From positions 310,001-374,000 of the forward strand of contig JAJTTP010000020.1 of NCBI GenBank assembly GCA_023313575.1: a DNA stretch of 64,000 nucleotides. Direction: 5' to 3'. Below are positions 18,550 to 28,736 of this stretch, in pieces. Both the position numbers and the translations under genes were made by a program. This DNA is from Eutypella sp. D-1. Taxonomy: Eukaryota > Ascomycota > Sordariomycetes > Xylariales > Diatrypaceae. Position 1 is the stretch's first letter, and the number at the start of each line of letters is the position of its first letter. The notes under the pieces are model-generated. The model worked only from the letters and a program-made list of their open reading frames with translations. It was not told the origin of the DNA and did not search any database.

Positions 18550-19495
18550 GGAACGCAGCCTTGCGTTCAGCGGGTTCTCCTGGTATATACGCCCTGTCGT
18601 GAGCTGGCCTTTGCAGACGCGGTACTCAACCTCCTCGTCGTCCGGAGACTGCGACGACTCGAAGGCCGACGCGATGACCTTTCCGATTTGCTCTGCGAGG
18701 TGGTTCGGATCATCCTGATGTTGTTGACCGGTAGATTCCACCGAAAGCGTGACGATGTGCTTGTCAATGTTTTCGGAGCGGATGCTTCGCAGGAAACCCT
18801 GCATTATGTCGTACTCGGGGGGGTATCCAGGATCGCGGCAGTCGGCTTGGGCTACCCACAGCAGCTGTCGCACCTGCTGAATCATGGTTTTTTAGGTCGA
18901 TGAACCCTGGTTCCGATAGGTGTGCGAGGAAGGGCGCGTCCACCTCGAGCAGAGAAATGACAAGGTCGCCCATGGCAAAGTCAAACTCCTTGGCTCGGTG
19001 TAGAGGCAGCAAGATGGGAGGAGTAGTCCAGTAGTGACTGGATCGCCCTTGGAGAAAGTTAGCTACTGCGGCGGCAGCCTTTGGACCTGATTGTTCTTCC
19101 TCCCGCATAAGCAAGACCAGTCGCCCCGCGGGCGCTGCTACTCCGTTGAGTACTGGTGGGTCGGTTCGGGTGGACAGCATGATGCTGAATGTATGGCATG
19201 AATCGATGCCATAGTCCCTGAGGACGAGGTCATTACCCGAGAAGCCGTGATCCCTCAGGCATTGGGGCTCTGCGAGAGTCGGAGACATTCTGCGGTAGTC
19301 GTCGGTGGACGACCACCACCCCGGAAGCAGGCCAAAAGCGAAGTTGGTTGTGACATTGGCTGGTGCAATGGCCTCGAGACTCAAAAGGCGACCGCCAGGC
19401 CTCAGCATGGCACGAAGGGTCCCCAAGGTCGACTTCAGGCTTTTGGTGGCATGGAGCACGCAGCCCGCAACGACGAGATCGAAACTGCCCCCCTC
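18550..19495 (-). pseudogene. Relic of a highly reducing polyketide synthase (C-methyltransferase to start of the next domain)
   Basis: Read on the minus strand, the sequence matches the second half of the C-methyltransferase domain of an HR-PKS (SFDLVVAGCVLHATKSL, MLRPGGRLLSLEAI, GLLPGWWSSTDDYR) and then the linker leading into the next reductive domain (IQQVRQLLWVAQADCRDP, LRSIRSENIDKHIVTLSVE, YRVCKGQLTTGRIYQENPLN). No KS, AT, DH, ER, KR or ACP is present in the window, so only about 300 of the usual 2,300 or more residues remain. Within the relic, one extra base in the A-rich stretch near 18886-18893 shifts the frame exactly where the family reads FIDLKN then MIQQ. Both ends dissolve into unrelated sequence. 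It lies next to an intact P450 on the opposite strand, suggesting a decayed polyketide cluster. Confidence 0.8.
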
Positions 19496-19859
19496 GAGAG
19501 GAGAAAAAGGGAGAAGAAACAACAACATACAGAGGGATGTGCTGTGAGGCCTCACGAGCTGCGGTGCAACCCACGTATCCCGATAAAATGGTACCCTACC
19601 CAGCTGCTTACCCCCGGGGGCGGGCGTAACATCTAGCCTTGCTTGCTCAAGCAAGGGGGGCGGCTGTCGGATGTAACTCATAAGCAAGCCTGGTTATACT
19701 CGCGCCCTGCAAATTGATGGGGGTACGTATGTAATTGTAAGCCGCACTGCGATTCTCAATCGCCTTCTGCTCTCCATATGAATTTTTCTTTTTTCCGAGC
19801 CACTCACTCACTCACCGTCTGATACCCTTTCATCCAACCCATAAGCTTCTGCCAGCAAC

Positions 19860-21667
19860 ATGGCGACCATGTCGGACAGTTTAGTCTCTGTAGCGAAATA
19901 TGCTGCATTTCTTGTTGTCCCCTATGTGCGTTCTCTGTGCGGACCAAGATTTGCAGATATTCGCTAACATGCATGGTTAATCCCAAGGTGCTGTCGTTGA
20001 TCGCGTACCGCCTCTTCTTCCATCCACTCCGAAACTACCCCGGGCCGTTGCTGGCCAAAGTATCCGACCTCTATCCTGGCTTCTATGCCTTGTCCATGCG
20101 CCTCCATCTAGCGACATACCAGGACCAGAAGCGATATGGTGAGCTATGTAGACTGCTACTATCTCCTCTTCGATGCCAACATTACATTGTTGACCCGCTC
20201 GAGGAATAAATAGGTCCGGTTATGCGACATGGGCCCAACAAGTTGATCTTCCAATCTGCCCAGGCTTTGCAGGACATTTATAACAACGACAAAGTCACCA
20301 AGTCGTCAATTTACCTCAATACCGTATCAGCGGGGAAACCCAGCCTGTTCAACCTCCTGGATAAGCAAGCACACAAGTCGAGGCGCAAGGTCGTGGCGCA
20401 AGCCGTCAATGATAAGGCGATGCGCACCTTTGAGCCTACCATGATGGGGCAAATCAACATCTTTCTCGATCAGCTGCGACTGGACGCGCGGGACTCGAGA
20501 CCTGTCGACCTCACTGAGCGCTGCAAACGGCTCGGCATGGATATCGTGGGCCTCCTCGCCTTTGGATCTCCTCTGAACCTCCAGACAGACCCGACCTATC
20601 GTTTCTTTCTACGAGGGATGGCCATCGGCACTTACCAGAACAACAGTGCTATGCAGTTCCCCCTGCTCAAGAAGCTACTACTGCACTACTTATTAATCAT
20701 TCTAGGCTACGCTCAGCGCATGAAGTATCTGCGCATGCTGCAAAACTTGATTAATACCCGCTTGTCCGAGGAGAAGCATGCCAGGAACGATTTCTATTCT
20801 TTCGTCATTGACCACCTCGACGAGGCCGACAGTGAATTAACAGCCAACGGGCTGTGGTCCGAGGCCTTGTTCCTCTTCCCAGCAGGTATGTAATGCTTAC
20901 AATACAACCTTTTTCGTCCTCCTCTTCCGCCTTGTCTCTCTCTCTCTCTCTCCCTAACATGGAGAAACAAACAATAAATAGGCGGGGATACTACAACTAC
21001 CGCCATGAGTGCGCTGTTCTTCTACCTTTCGCGAAACCGAGACGTCTACAACAAGCTGGCCAACGAGATACGCAGCTCGTTCGGGAACAGCGACGAGATA
21101 CGCGGCGGTCCGAAGCTCTCGGGTTGCCGCTATCTGCGTGCCTGTATTGACGAGACCTTGCGCATATCCCCCCCGGTCACGGGCACGCTCTGGAGAGAGC
21201 TGTACCCCGATGCACGGGAAGGACAGCAGCCGTTCGTCATTGACGGACACGTCGTACCTCCACACACCCAAGTGGGCGTCTGTACGTACTCCCTTCACCA
21301 TAACGAGGCTTACTTCCCCGACCCTTTCGTCTTCCGCCCAGAGCGCTGGCTCGTCGACGAAGGAGACGACGACGAGGCCACTGCCCTGAACCGCATGCAC
21401 GCGGCTTTTGCTCCGTTTTCCATCGGAGCGAGGGGTTGTGCGGGAAAACCCATGGCGTACCTCGAGGCCAGTCTGGTCATAGCCAAGACGCTCTGGCACT
21501 TTGACTTTGAGGTTGCGCCGGGACAAGATGGGAAAGCAGGCAAGGGCGTCACGGGAAGAATGGACGGGAGAGGACGGCCTGACGAGTTTCAGCTCTATGA
21601 CACTTTTGGCTCGAGACACGAGGGGCCTAATTTGATTTTCAAACTCCGTGACGATGGAGGCGTTTGA
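19860..21667 (+). CDS. Cytochrome P450 monooxygenase, 524 residues
   Basis: A microsomal-type fungal P450, a heme monooxygenase working with NADPH-P450 reductase. Exons are 19860-19925, 19988-20138, 20214-20885 and 20982-21667; all introns (62, 75 and 96 nt) are GT-AG and in phase. The N-terminal hydrophobic anchor (SVAKYAAFLVVPY then VLSLIAYRLFF) is split by the first intron and is followed by the proline-rich hinge HPLRNYPGPLLA. The third intron cuts the I-helix oxygen-binding motif, restored as AGGDTTTTA. The K-helix ExxR is ETLR, the PERF-like motif is FRPERW, and the heme-binding loop is FSIGARGCAGKP with the thiolate cysteine. All catalytic motifs are intact, unlike the neighbouring PKS relic. 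The overall look is that of secondary-metabolite P450s; no substrate can be named. The start ATG was chosen because it supplies the anchor; a second ATG lies three codons further on. Confidence 0.92.
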
Positions 21668-23224
21668 CCGCCGTAAGACTTAAGGGTATATGTACAGTAG
21701 TGGGGATCCGAGTTTGCATGTCAAGCGTATGTAAAGTAATATCTACCTGACTTGAAGAACTTAGGCCGAGCAGGGCAGGGTGAGGATAGGTAGGGGATGG
21801 TTGACTTACTTGGGGTGCTGGACGGGTATCTAGATATAAGTACGGATATAGACGCGACGCGGGTAGAGCAGATAGGGGTGGGGGATATTTAGAGCAAGCG
21901 GCCGTGATACCGGGTTTAGATTTTCAGTCAGTCAGCCAGCCAGCCAGCCTGTTTTCCCCTCCTTCCATCTCTGATCTCCAATCGATACGGCTCCCGTTAC
22001 CTCCTCGGCGTAGTCCTTCTAACCCTTGAGCTAACCTACCCACCCCCCCTTTTTCCTTTCACCAGTGGCACCTTTACGTACTGAATGTATACTCATGACG
22101 GTCCTGGACGGCCCCTATATTCTGTCTATGTCGTGTACGTATATGAATGATACGCCGCACGTGCGTAAATACATGTAGACGCGTAAGGCGTGCTTGTTTA
22201 TGTAGAGGGATACCGGGCAGGTGGGGGAGGTATAGCATGGTATCTTGTCGTTGGTGAACTGCTTTTGTATCATGGACTTTACGGTATACGTACCTGGCTC
22301 GGATCTATACCATATTTACTAACTATATACTTGGAAACTGATCAACGCACTTGAATATCATATAAGTGCACATCTCAAATGCGTTCACGCCTTATTTGCA
22401 CTCGTGAAAATGCCATACATAACATACCCCCTTGACAGCCGATGAGGATCACAATAAGTGTGTCTGTCATTGGCCATCGGGGGCTTTGATGGACCTTCTC
22501 GGTCTTCTGTCCGAGATCACCTGGGTAGATACCCCTCCATCGTGATCTAAGACGCCCCTTATGCACCGTTCCTATTTCTCCTGCTCCAACACTGTGCAGG
22601 AGATCCTGGGGATAACGTCCTCCCCGCATATACGGTTTCTTCGTCGGAGTTTAGCAACCCTCATACATTAGTGTGGGGGGGTGTTGCGAGTACCGTGTCT
22701 GTCATATACTACTGGCCTTCCAAAGGAGGGCGGTTGCAATCATTAACCTCTGAAATGTAGGACGTGGGAATCGATGTCGTGACGAAAGTATGCAAAAATA
22801 CGCGATACGCTTCATTTACAATGAAAGTGCAGTATATGTGGATGTGGACTGCAGTATCATCTAAACGCCGATGTAGATTACCTAGGTAGCCATGGAATGG
22901 GCAAGAGTGGATGATTGCGTGATTGGTTCTTTGCTGGCAGATGCGAATGCGAATGCGACGGGCTGTTGCTTACTGGTAACCCCCTATCTGGCTGTCTTCA
23001 AAACGAGTTGACAGTTAACTACGACTTTTGGTACTGTGTGTGATTTTGAGGGCGAAAAAAAGGATATAAATTATGGGGTATCTTCCCTCGCAAGATTTAT
23101 GTTTTTTTTTTTTCGGTTATAGACAGACAAGCAGAACCATAGTGGACACCAAGCTCACTGTTAACCGTTATTATCTTACCGCCCACATCCAACTCCAACC
23201 CCTCTGCGCTTTCTCTTCGCAAAA
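21668..23224. other. Intergenic region
   Basis: No coding region is supported here. Short AT-rich and GC-rich stretches alternate, with a CAGC repeat near 21929-21950. The last part before 23225 contains a T run near 23102-23114 and should carry the promoter of the ABM-fold gene. Confidence 0.55.
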
Positions 23225-23695
23225 ATGAGCGCCCCTTCCAGCTCCAACACCTACCACGCAACGGACGTGACGCCGTTCCCGAACCCGCAGGCGAAATGGA
23301 CCGACGACGAAGCCTCGCGCCGCGGGTTCGTGCAGCACGGCGTGGAGGACACGCCCGGCAAGAAGGCGTACTTCATCCACATGGAAGCGAAGCCGGGGAA
23401 AGAGGAGCAGGTACAGGCGTTCCTGCGCGACATCCTGGCGGGCGTCGAGCAAGAGCCCCTGACGGGCCCCTGGTTCGGGCTGCGCTACTCGCAGACCACG
23501 TTCGCCATCTTCGAGGCCTTCCCCCACGCCCAGGGCCGCCACGACCACGACGGCGGCCCCGGCGGCCTCAACTTCTTTAACCGGGCAGACCTGCTCAAGG
23601 AGATCCTCGCCTTCCCTGCCCAGCTCTATCGCATGGATGTCGACTATGGCAAGTTTGGCGTGCTGCTGGGTCAGAAGGTCCAGCCTGTTGTCTAA
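23225..23695 (+). CDS. Small ABM/dimeric alpha-beta barrel protein, 156 residues
   Basis: This single-exon gene encodes a 156-residue protein with the antibiotic-biosynthesis-monooxygenase (ABM) or related dimeric alpha-beta barrel look. The strand KAYFIHMEAKPGKEEQVQAF is followed by a helix with LRDILAGVEQEP, then WFGLRYSQTTFAIFEAF and a C-terminal helix (RADLLKEILAFPAQLYRMDV). Such proteins act as small cofactor-free monooxygenases, cyclases or stress proteins; no specific role can be assigned. The ATG at 23225 follows an A-rich context (GCAAAAATG). It lies 1.5 kb downstream of the P450 on the same strand, so a shared metabolic role is possible but not shown. Confidence 0.75.
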   Translation: MSAPSSSNTYHATDVTPFPNPQAKWTDDEASRRGFVQHGVEDTPGKKAYFIHMEAKPGKEEQVQAFLRDILAGVEQEPLTGPWFGLRYSQTTFAIFEAFPHAQGRHDHDGGPGGLNFFNRADLLKEILAFPAQLYRMDVDYGKFGVLLGQKVQPVV

Positions 23696-24504
23696 AACCG
23701 CCCCGTACTTCAGCATGGAACATAGGATGTATGTTCGAGAACGCTGTTGTCAAAAGTGTCGGAGAAGGGTCAGGTGGTAGTTAGGTGCAAGGCAAACCCT
23801 CCATTGGTTGCGAAATGTTCCAGGGGTTGCAAGCTAGCAAACCTATGGTCCCCAAAACTTGATAACATCCTCTTTGTTCAATAACAACAGTGCATCAGTT
23901 CTGCGTCCTAACTTATTACCTACTTGTCGATGGATCGTGAGGCAACATGACAAGTGCGTGTGAGACATCAGGTGGAGAAAGGTGCAAGGCTGAGAAGTAT
24001 ACTCTTCTCATGATTAACGCTGTTTCTATTACATAAATATGTGTTCCCTATTACCCAGGTGAAAGTCAAAGAGGCGTAAATCCATGCATGTGGTGAGATT
24101 TGGTGGATATCGCCAACTGGTTTCATGGTATCCACTTTTATCGGCGAGACAGAAAGGGGAAAGCCCGGGTATAGCCTCACGACCTCAGTCATTGCCGCAG
24201 CAAGGTATTCTTCATCGCCGCGGTGAGTCAGGCAACCGAAATTTCGATGGGGTTTCTTTGTTTGTTTGTTTGATCGGTTTGATTCCCCATTCGCGAAATA
24301 TTACGCGCCCAGTCTTTCCTCAGGCCTCGCTCCTGCCTCCATCCAACATCTATAAGTAGGCACCGGCTCCTTGCTTACTTTCATGCTTTCCACATCCAGA
24401 ATCACACCTCCCACAGACAGCCTTCAACATAACGCTTGGGCTTCTGAAACAGCTACGGGATCATAAACTCATCAGACTTCATTACACTTACCACATCTTC
24501 CATC
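23696..24504. other. Intergenic region and promoter of the E2-F-box gene
   Basis: No coding sequence is supported. A TTTG repeat lies near 24256-24273. The final 150 bases before the ATG at 24505 are C/A-rich, as is usual for fungal leaders. Confidence 0.5.
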
Positions 24505-26568
24505 ATGTCTTTCGTAAACCCCAACGATGAGGCCGCGCCTCTCCGCCGCCAGCGACTCCTCGCAGACATTCGGGAACTCACCAAGAACCCCTATCCCAAT
24601 ATCTCTCTGCACGTGTCCGACGATGATTTCACGTCTCTGTGCCTCATCCTCACTCCGGAGAAGTACCCCCCTTTACATCTCACGGTTTCCTTCAGTGGGT
24701 CCTATCCAACCATAGCGCCAATGATCAAGATGAACTCGCGGGTATATCACCCGAACGTCTTCGGGACCTACATCTGCGCCGACATCCTGAAGAACGGCGA
24801 CGGGTACACTCCTGCCTATACCTTGAAGGGCATCGCCATCCAGATGCTCAGCTTCTTCAGCAGTGACAAGGTCGAGCAGGAGGGGGGGTATCAGATTTCG
24901 CTGGATAGATACCAGTCGTTCAATGGTGACCTAGATTATGAGGAGTTCAGCTGCACAAAATGTGGGTTTGGTGTGGTGGCGCATGAGGTGAATGAGTTGG
25001 CCGCACTCACCTCGTCGCAGCCGCTCGACGAGAATGTCCCAGGCATGGACAGACTGCGCTTTAGTCAGGCTAAGCCTCAACGCCGTCGCCGTCGCCGGCG
25101 TGCGCGCAAGCAGAAGTCTCAGCCTAAGGCAGCTGAGGATGCCTCCTCTGTTGATAAGGTGAAGTCGGGGTTTGTTATGAGAGGATGCCCTATCGACAAA
25201 CTCCCGAATGAGGTGCTGCTACTTATTCTCGATAAGATCGAGGACTTCGAGGACCTCACGAGCTCCGCGCGCGCCTGGCCGCGTATTAGCCGCCTCATCA
25301 CAGACTTCGATGTTGTGCGGCGGCGCGAGTTGCAGTGCTTCTGCACGAAGCAGAGTTACGAGGTGGCCAAGCTTGGGATCGGTATCTCCTCAAACAGAGG
25401 CCACCTGTCGTCAGAGTTCGACCTATTATCCAAAGAGGCCTACAGCAAGCTTCAGGTCCGCCGGTCTATCCACGGCATACCCTTCGGCAATTGGCTGGCA
25501 CTCCCCATCTCACGGCGTCATTGGGAGAGCGTGAGAGGTAATGCCCGGGAACAGCTGTCGGCCCTCAAGTCGAAGATTAACCCCCCCAACTCCTCAATCG
25601 CAGACGTGCTTTACACATTCATGAACGACATCGTGGTGCGTCTGAACCAAGTTGCGACCGAGGTGAGACATGACGATGGCAAGAGCACCCTGCGCCATGC
25701 TTCGGAGAAGGCGATCGACTCCTACTTCCACCTATTCCACCTTCTCGTCTGCCTCGCAACGGAGGATCTCACTATCGTGCAGAGCGCCAACCGCCTACTG
25801 ATGAACTTCGCCTCCGGCAAGCGCTCGAAGGCCGACTGTCCCAACCTCGGAAACCTGCTCGTTGCGCTTCTGATAAGCGACATGCCAGTTACCGACGTCC
25901 TAAGGAAGGCGATCATTACGGAGGCCATCACCCGCAACGTCGTGTGGCTGCTCGACCGTCGCGGCGCCGGCATGGCGGAGCTCTCGTACATGGAGCCGGA
26001 CGCCGTCTCGCACTACCGTCTACAGAAGACATTCGAGGGCTCTCGCACATCCTACCGACTGCTCATGTTCTCGGAGCTTTTCCGGCGCACCGCGCGCTAC
26101 TCGGCTCCCTCGCCATCCTCCAGTGGTGGGAAGCGATCCCTCGCCGAGGTCCGCGAGGAGCTCTTCGACCGGCACGGAGGCCCGCCGCCCGGGGCCGCCG
26201 CGCACCTGGCGTCCGAGGTCCGCCGTCTGCACTCAGTTGACAGCTTCCCGAAGTTCCTGGTCGAGATGGGCATGCGCAGCATCCCGAGCGCTGAGAGCTT
26301 CACCGAGGTGCTCCGGCAGACGGTGCGCGATAGCGTGAAGAATGGCTATTCGAGGTGGGCCGTGCCCCAGAACCAGGCCCTGGCGCTCCGGATCCGCGAC
26401 GACCCTGACGTCGGCGCGACGCCCGAAATGAGAGAGTGGGCCCAAGAACGCGCCCTCGATGCCCCGCCCCGGCACGGCGCCTCGTTCTTTCCGATCCGAG
26501 ACAAGCAACAGGGCCGCGGCCGAGGTGCCCTAACTGGTCGTGGCACGGGCAGAGGCGGTGGCCATTGA
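24505..26568 (+). CDS. Ubiquitin-conjugating (E2) domain fused to an F-box-like domain, 687 residues
   Basis: This intron-free gene encodes two recognisable modules. Residues about 12-138 form a UBC fold: RRQRLLADIREL, the YHPN signature (HPN at 82-84), a cysteine at 91 in the active-site position (YICADIL) and YTPAYTLKGIAIQML in place of the usual W-S-P-A helix. The gap from the Asn to the Cys is seven residues, one fewer than in UBE2D. A CTKCGF pair (150-153) and a strongly basic stretch (191-207, possible nuclear signal) follow. Residues about 229-270 look like an F-box (PIDKLPNEVLLLILDKIEDFEDL), the SKP1-binding module of SCF ligases. The remaining 400 residues are helical and unrecognised, ending in an RGG-like tail. 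The architecture suggests one chain that both carries ubiquitin and docks on a ligase core. Catalytic activity is inferred from the retained Cys and HPN only. Confidence 0.85.
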   Translation: MSFVNPNDEAAPLRRQRLLADIRELTKNPYPNISLHVSDDDFTSLCLILTPEKYPPLHLTVSFSGSYPTIAPMIKMNSRVYHPNVFGTYICADILKNGDGYTPAYTLKGIAIQMLSFFSSDKVEQEGGYQISLDRYQSFNGDLDYEEFSCTKCGFGVVAHEVNELAALTSSQPLDENVPGMDRLRFSQAKPQRRRRRRRARKQKSQPKAAEDASSVDKVKSGFVMRGCPIDKLPNEVLLLILDKIEDFEDLTSSARAWPRISRLITDFDVVRRRELQCFCTKQSYEVAKLGIGISSNRGHLSSEFDLLSKEAYSKLQVRRSIHGIPFGNWLALPISRRHWESVRGNAREQLSALKSKINPPNSSIADVLYTFMNDIVVRLNQVATEVRHDDGKSTLRHASEKAIDSYFHLFHLLVCLATEDLTIVQSANRLLMNFASGKRSKADCPNLGNLLVALLISDMPVTDVLRKAIITEAITRNVVWLLDRRGAGMAELSYMEPDAVSHYRLQKTFEGSRTSYRLLMFSELFRRTARYSAPSPSSSGGKRSLAEVREELFDRHGGPPPGAAAHLASEVRRLHSVDSFPKFLVEMGMRSIPSAESFTEVLRQTVRDSVKNGYSRWAVPQNQALALRIRDDPDVGATPEMREWAQERALDAPPRHGASFFPIRDKQQGRGRGALTGRGTGRGGGH

Positions 26569-27129
26569 TCCAGGAGATAGATAGGCAGGCCTGGCGATGC
26601 GTTTCAGGAGAGATAGATAGATACCCACTTTGTTTTTTAGGCATAGCATGGAGTCACGGAGCATACAGGACAGGGAGAAATTGATATCTAGCGCGTTGGA
26701 TTTGAACATTTGCAGCCTCTTATTTCCTCAATAGACCAGCTTCCGGTGATGAGAAATGCCTTGCTCTAGTGTCTTTGCTACCTGTAGAATAAGAGCTCTA
26801 TAACTACTTAGGTAGATGAATTACCTCTGTACATCGTCGCAGAACCGCGGCTACTGGCAAAGTAGCCACCCCAGAGCCTAGTGTCGATGTTCCAATTGCT
26901 GGCGCTATCTATAATTATCCTAATACCCCTAGCCCCTGCTCCTACGGAGCCGGACTGGCTTCCCCATAATTGATAAGGACCCTAACATCACGAGACACCA
27001 GAGCAAAAGGTCATCACCTTCGTCAAACACTGTTTCTTTCCCTGACTGGTAAAGTGATTGAAGGCCAAGGCCAGCATTGGGTTGGGCTCGTGAAACAGAA
27101 TACAGTTTTGGTTCCTGGGCTCTGGAACA
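26569..27129. other. Intergenic region
   Basis: Only short unsupported frames are present. The last 150 bases should carry the promoter of the M24 peptidase-like gene. Confidence 0.5.
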
Positions 27130-28736
27130 ATGCGGGGTTTCCTTTCCGGCCTCCTCGGTGGCATCGCCACACTGACGGCTCTCTACGTTCATTCCGGCCT
27201 AGGTTCACATGTGGCTAGCAAAGCGCCACAATACCAGCTACTTCCTTCGCTGCGAGAACAGGCCGAGATAGTCGACACGTGGACTGAGGAGCGCAAGGAG
27301 CTCATCCCGGGCCTGCTACGGAAGTACGGCGTCGATGCCTGGCTTGTTCGTCTCTTCCAACACCGGCGCCTGTTGGCGCAAACTTACCGGATGGGGCTAA
27401 CATGCGCAATTTAGATGAGCCAGCGCGAGTACGCCGAGGACACCGTGTTCTGGGCGCTGAAACCGCACGCGGCGTTCTCTGCTCGGCGGCGCACGACGCA
27501 GCTCTTCCTGGCGGATCCGACGCCGCCAGGGTCCCCCGCGAGCTACTCCTGGATCGAGAACACGGACACGGTGTGGCGCGAGCTGCGCGCCGTGCTTGAG
27601 ACCCAGAACCCGGCCCGCATCGCCATCAACGCACATCGCGAGCTCGCATTCGCGTCGGGCCTGCACGCCGGCGAGCGCGATGCCATCGCTACTGCGCTCG
27701 GAAATGAGTGGACCGACCGCTTCGTCGTCGAGCCCATGCTGCCCATTGAGGTCGTCGCCCACATGGTCCCCGGGCGTCTGCAATGGTACCGCCGCATGAT
27801 GGAGACGGCGTGGGCGATCATCGAGGAGGCATTTAGCGAGAGAGTCATCACGCCAGGAGTCACGCGGTCAAGTGTGCGTCTTTGATCTCTTTCATTGCGC
27901 ATCCTCACAGCCCTGGATTCTAAATAACTTTATGAGGCAGATAGTACAAGTATAACTGACGCTACTATCACACTACTAGGATGTCGAGTGGTGGATGCGC
28001 GAGAAGGTCCAGGCTCTTAATTACACCACCTGGTTCCAGCCGAGCGTCTTCATCGTGAACAACGATGATTTCCCTGCCCTGGCTGTCGACGACCCGCACG
28101 CGCCGGACCGGCCCATCAACTACGGCGACCTGATCCATACGGACTTCGGGGTCTCGGCGCTGGGCCTCAATACCGATACGCAGCACCTGGGCTATGTACT
28201 GCATCCCGGCGAGACCGAGGCTGACATGCCCCCGAGCATGCTGGACGGTCTGGTGAAAGTGAACCGGTTGCAGGACATCGTGAAGGAGAACATGAGGATC
28301 GGGCTCACGGGCGACGACATTTTGGACGCGTCGCGGAAGCAGATGAGCGCCGAGGGTATCGAGGGCAAAATATACTGCCACGCGACCGGTGAATGGGGAC
28401 ATTCTGCAGGAACGGTGATTGGTGAGCTCTTGATTGGCATATGAACGCTACTTTACATTCGGCGATGCCGCTAACATGATTCCAGGCATGACAAATCTCC
28501 AAGAGGGTGTGCCAGTCCTGGGTGAGCTACCTCTCCTGAAGAATACGTACTACAGCATCGAACTGTACGCCGAGCACTTCGTTCCGGAGAAGAACAAGAC
28601 ACTCAAGTTTCTCCAAGAGGAGGATGTCTACTGGGATGACGAAACGGAGACGTGGGAGTGGGTGTACGGGCGGCAGGAGAAGTTGCTTCTAGTGAGAACT
28701 CCGGGCAAGAATCCCAACGCGCCTAGCGAGCTTTGA
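27130..28736 (+). CDS. Secreted M24 (creatinase/Xaa-Pro peptidase-like) metallopeptidase family protein, 455 residues
   Basis: Exons are 27130-27345, 27415-27873, 27980-28421 and 28486-28736, in phase, giving 455 residues. The N-terminus (MRGFLSGLLGGIATLTALYV) is a signal peptide or membrane anchor. The N-terminal creatinase-like region is followed by a pita-bread catalytic domain. Candidate metal ligands are the Asp in IHTDFGV, the Asp in TDTQHLGY, the His in GEWGHSAG and the Glu in SIELYAEHF. The usual last Glu before the C-terminus is not obvious, so catalysis is uncertain. Family members cleave Xaa-Pro bonds or act as non-peptidase hydrolases. The first donor is a slightly unusual GTTCGT; splicing there restores GVDAWL then SQREYAEDTVFWALK, which reads like the family. 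It is unrelated to the upstream E2-F-box gene. Confidence 0.82.

Noticed and set aside
24240..24300. GGTTTGATTCC resembling a tRNA B box
   Set aside because: No paired arms and no A box at the right distance.
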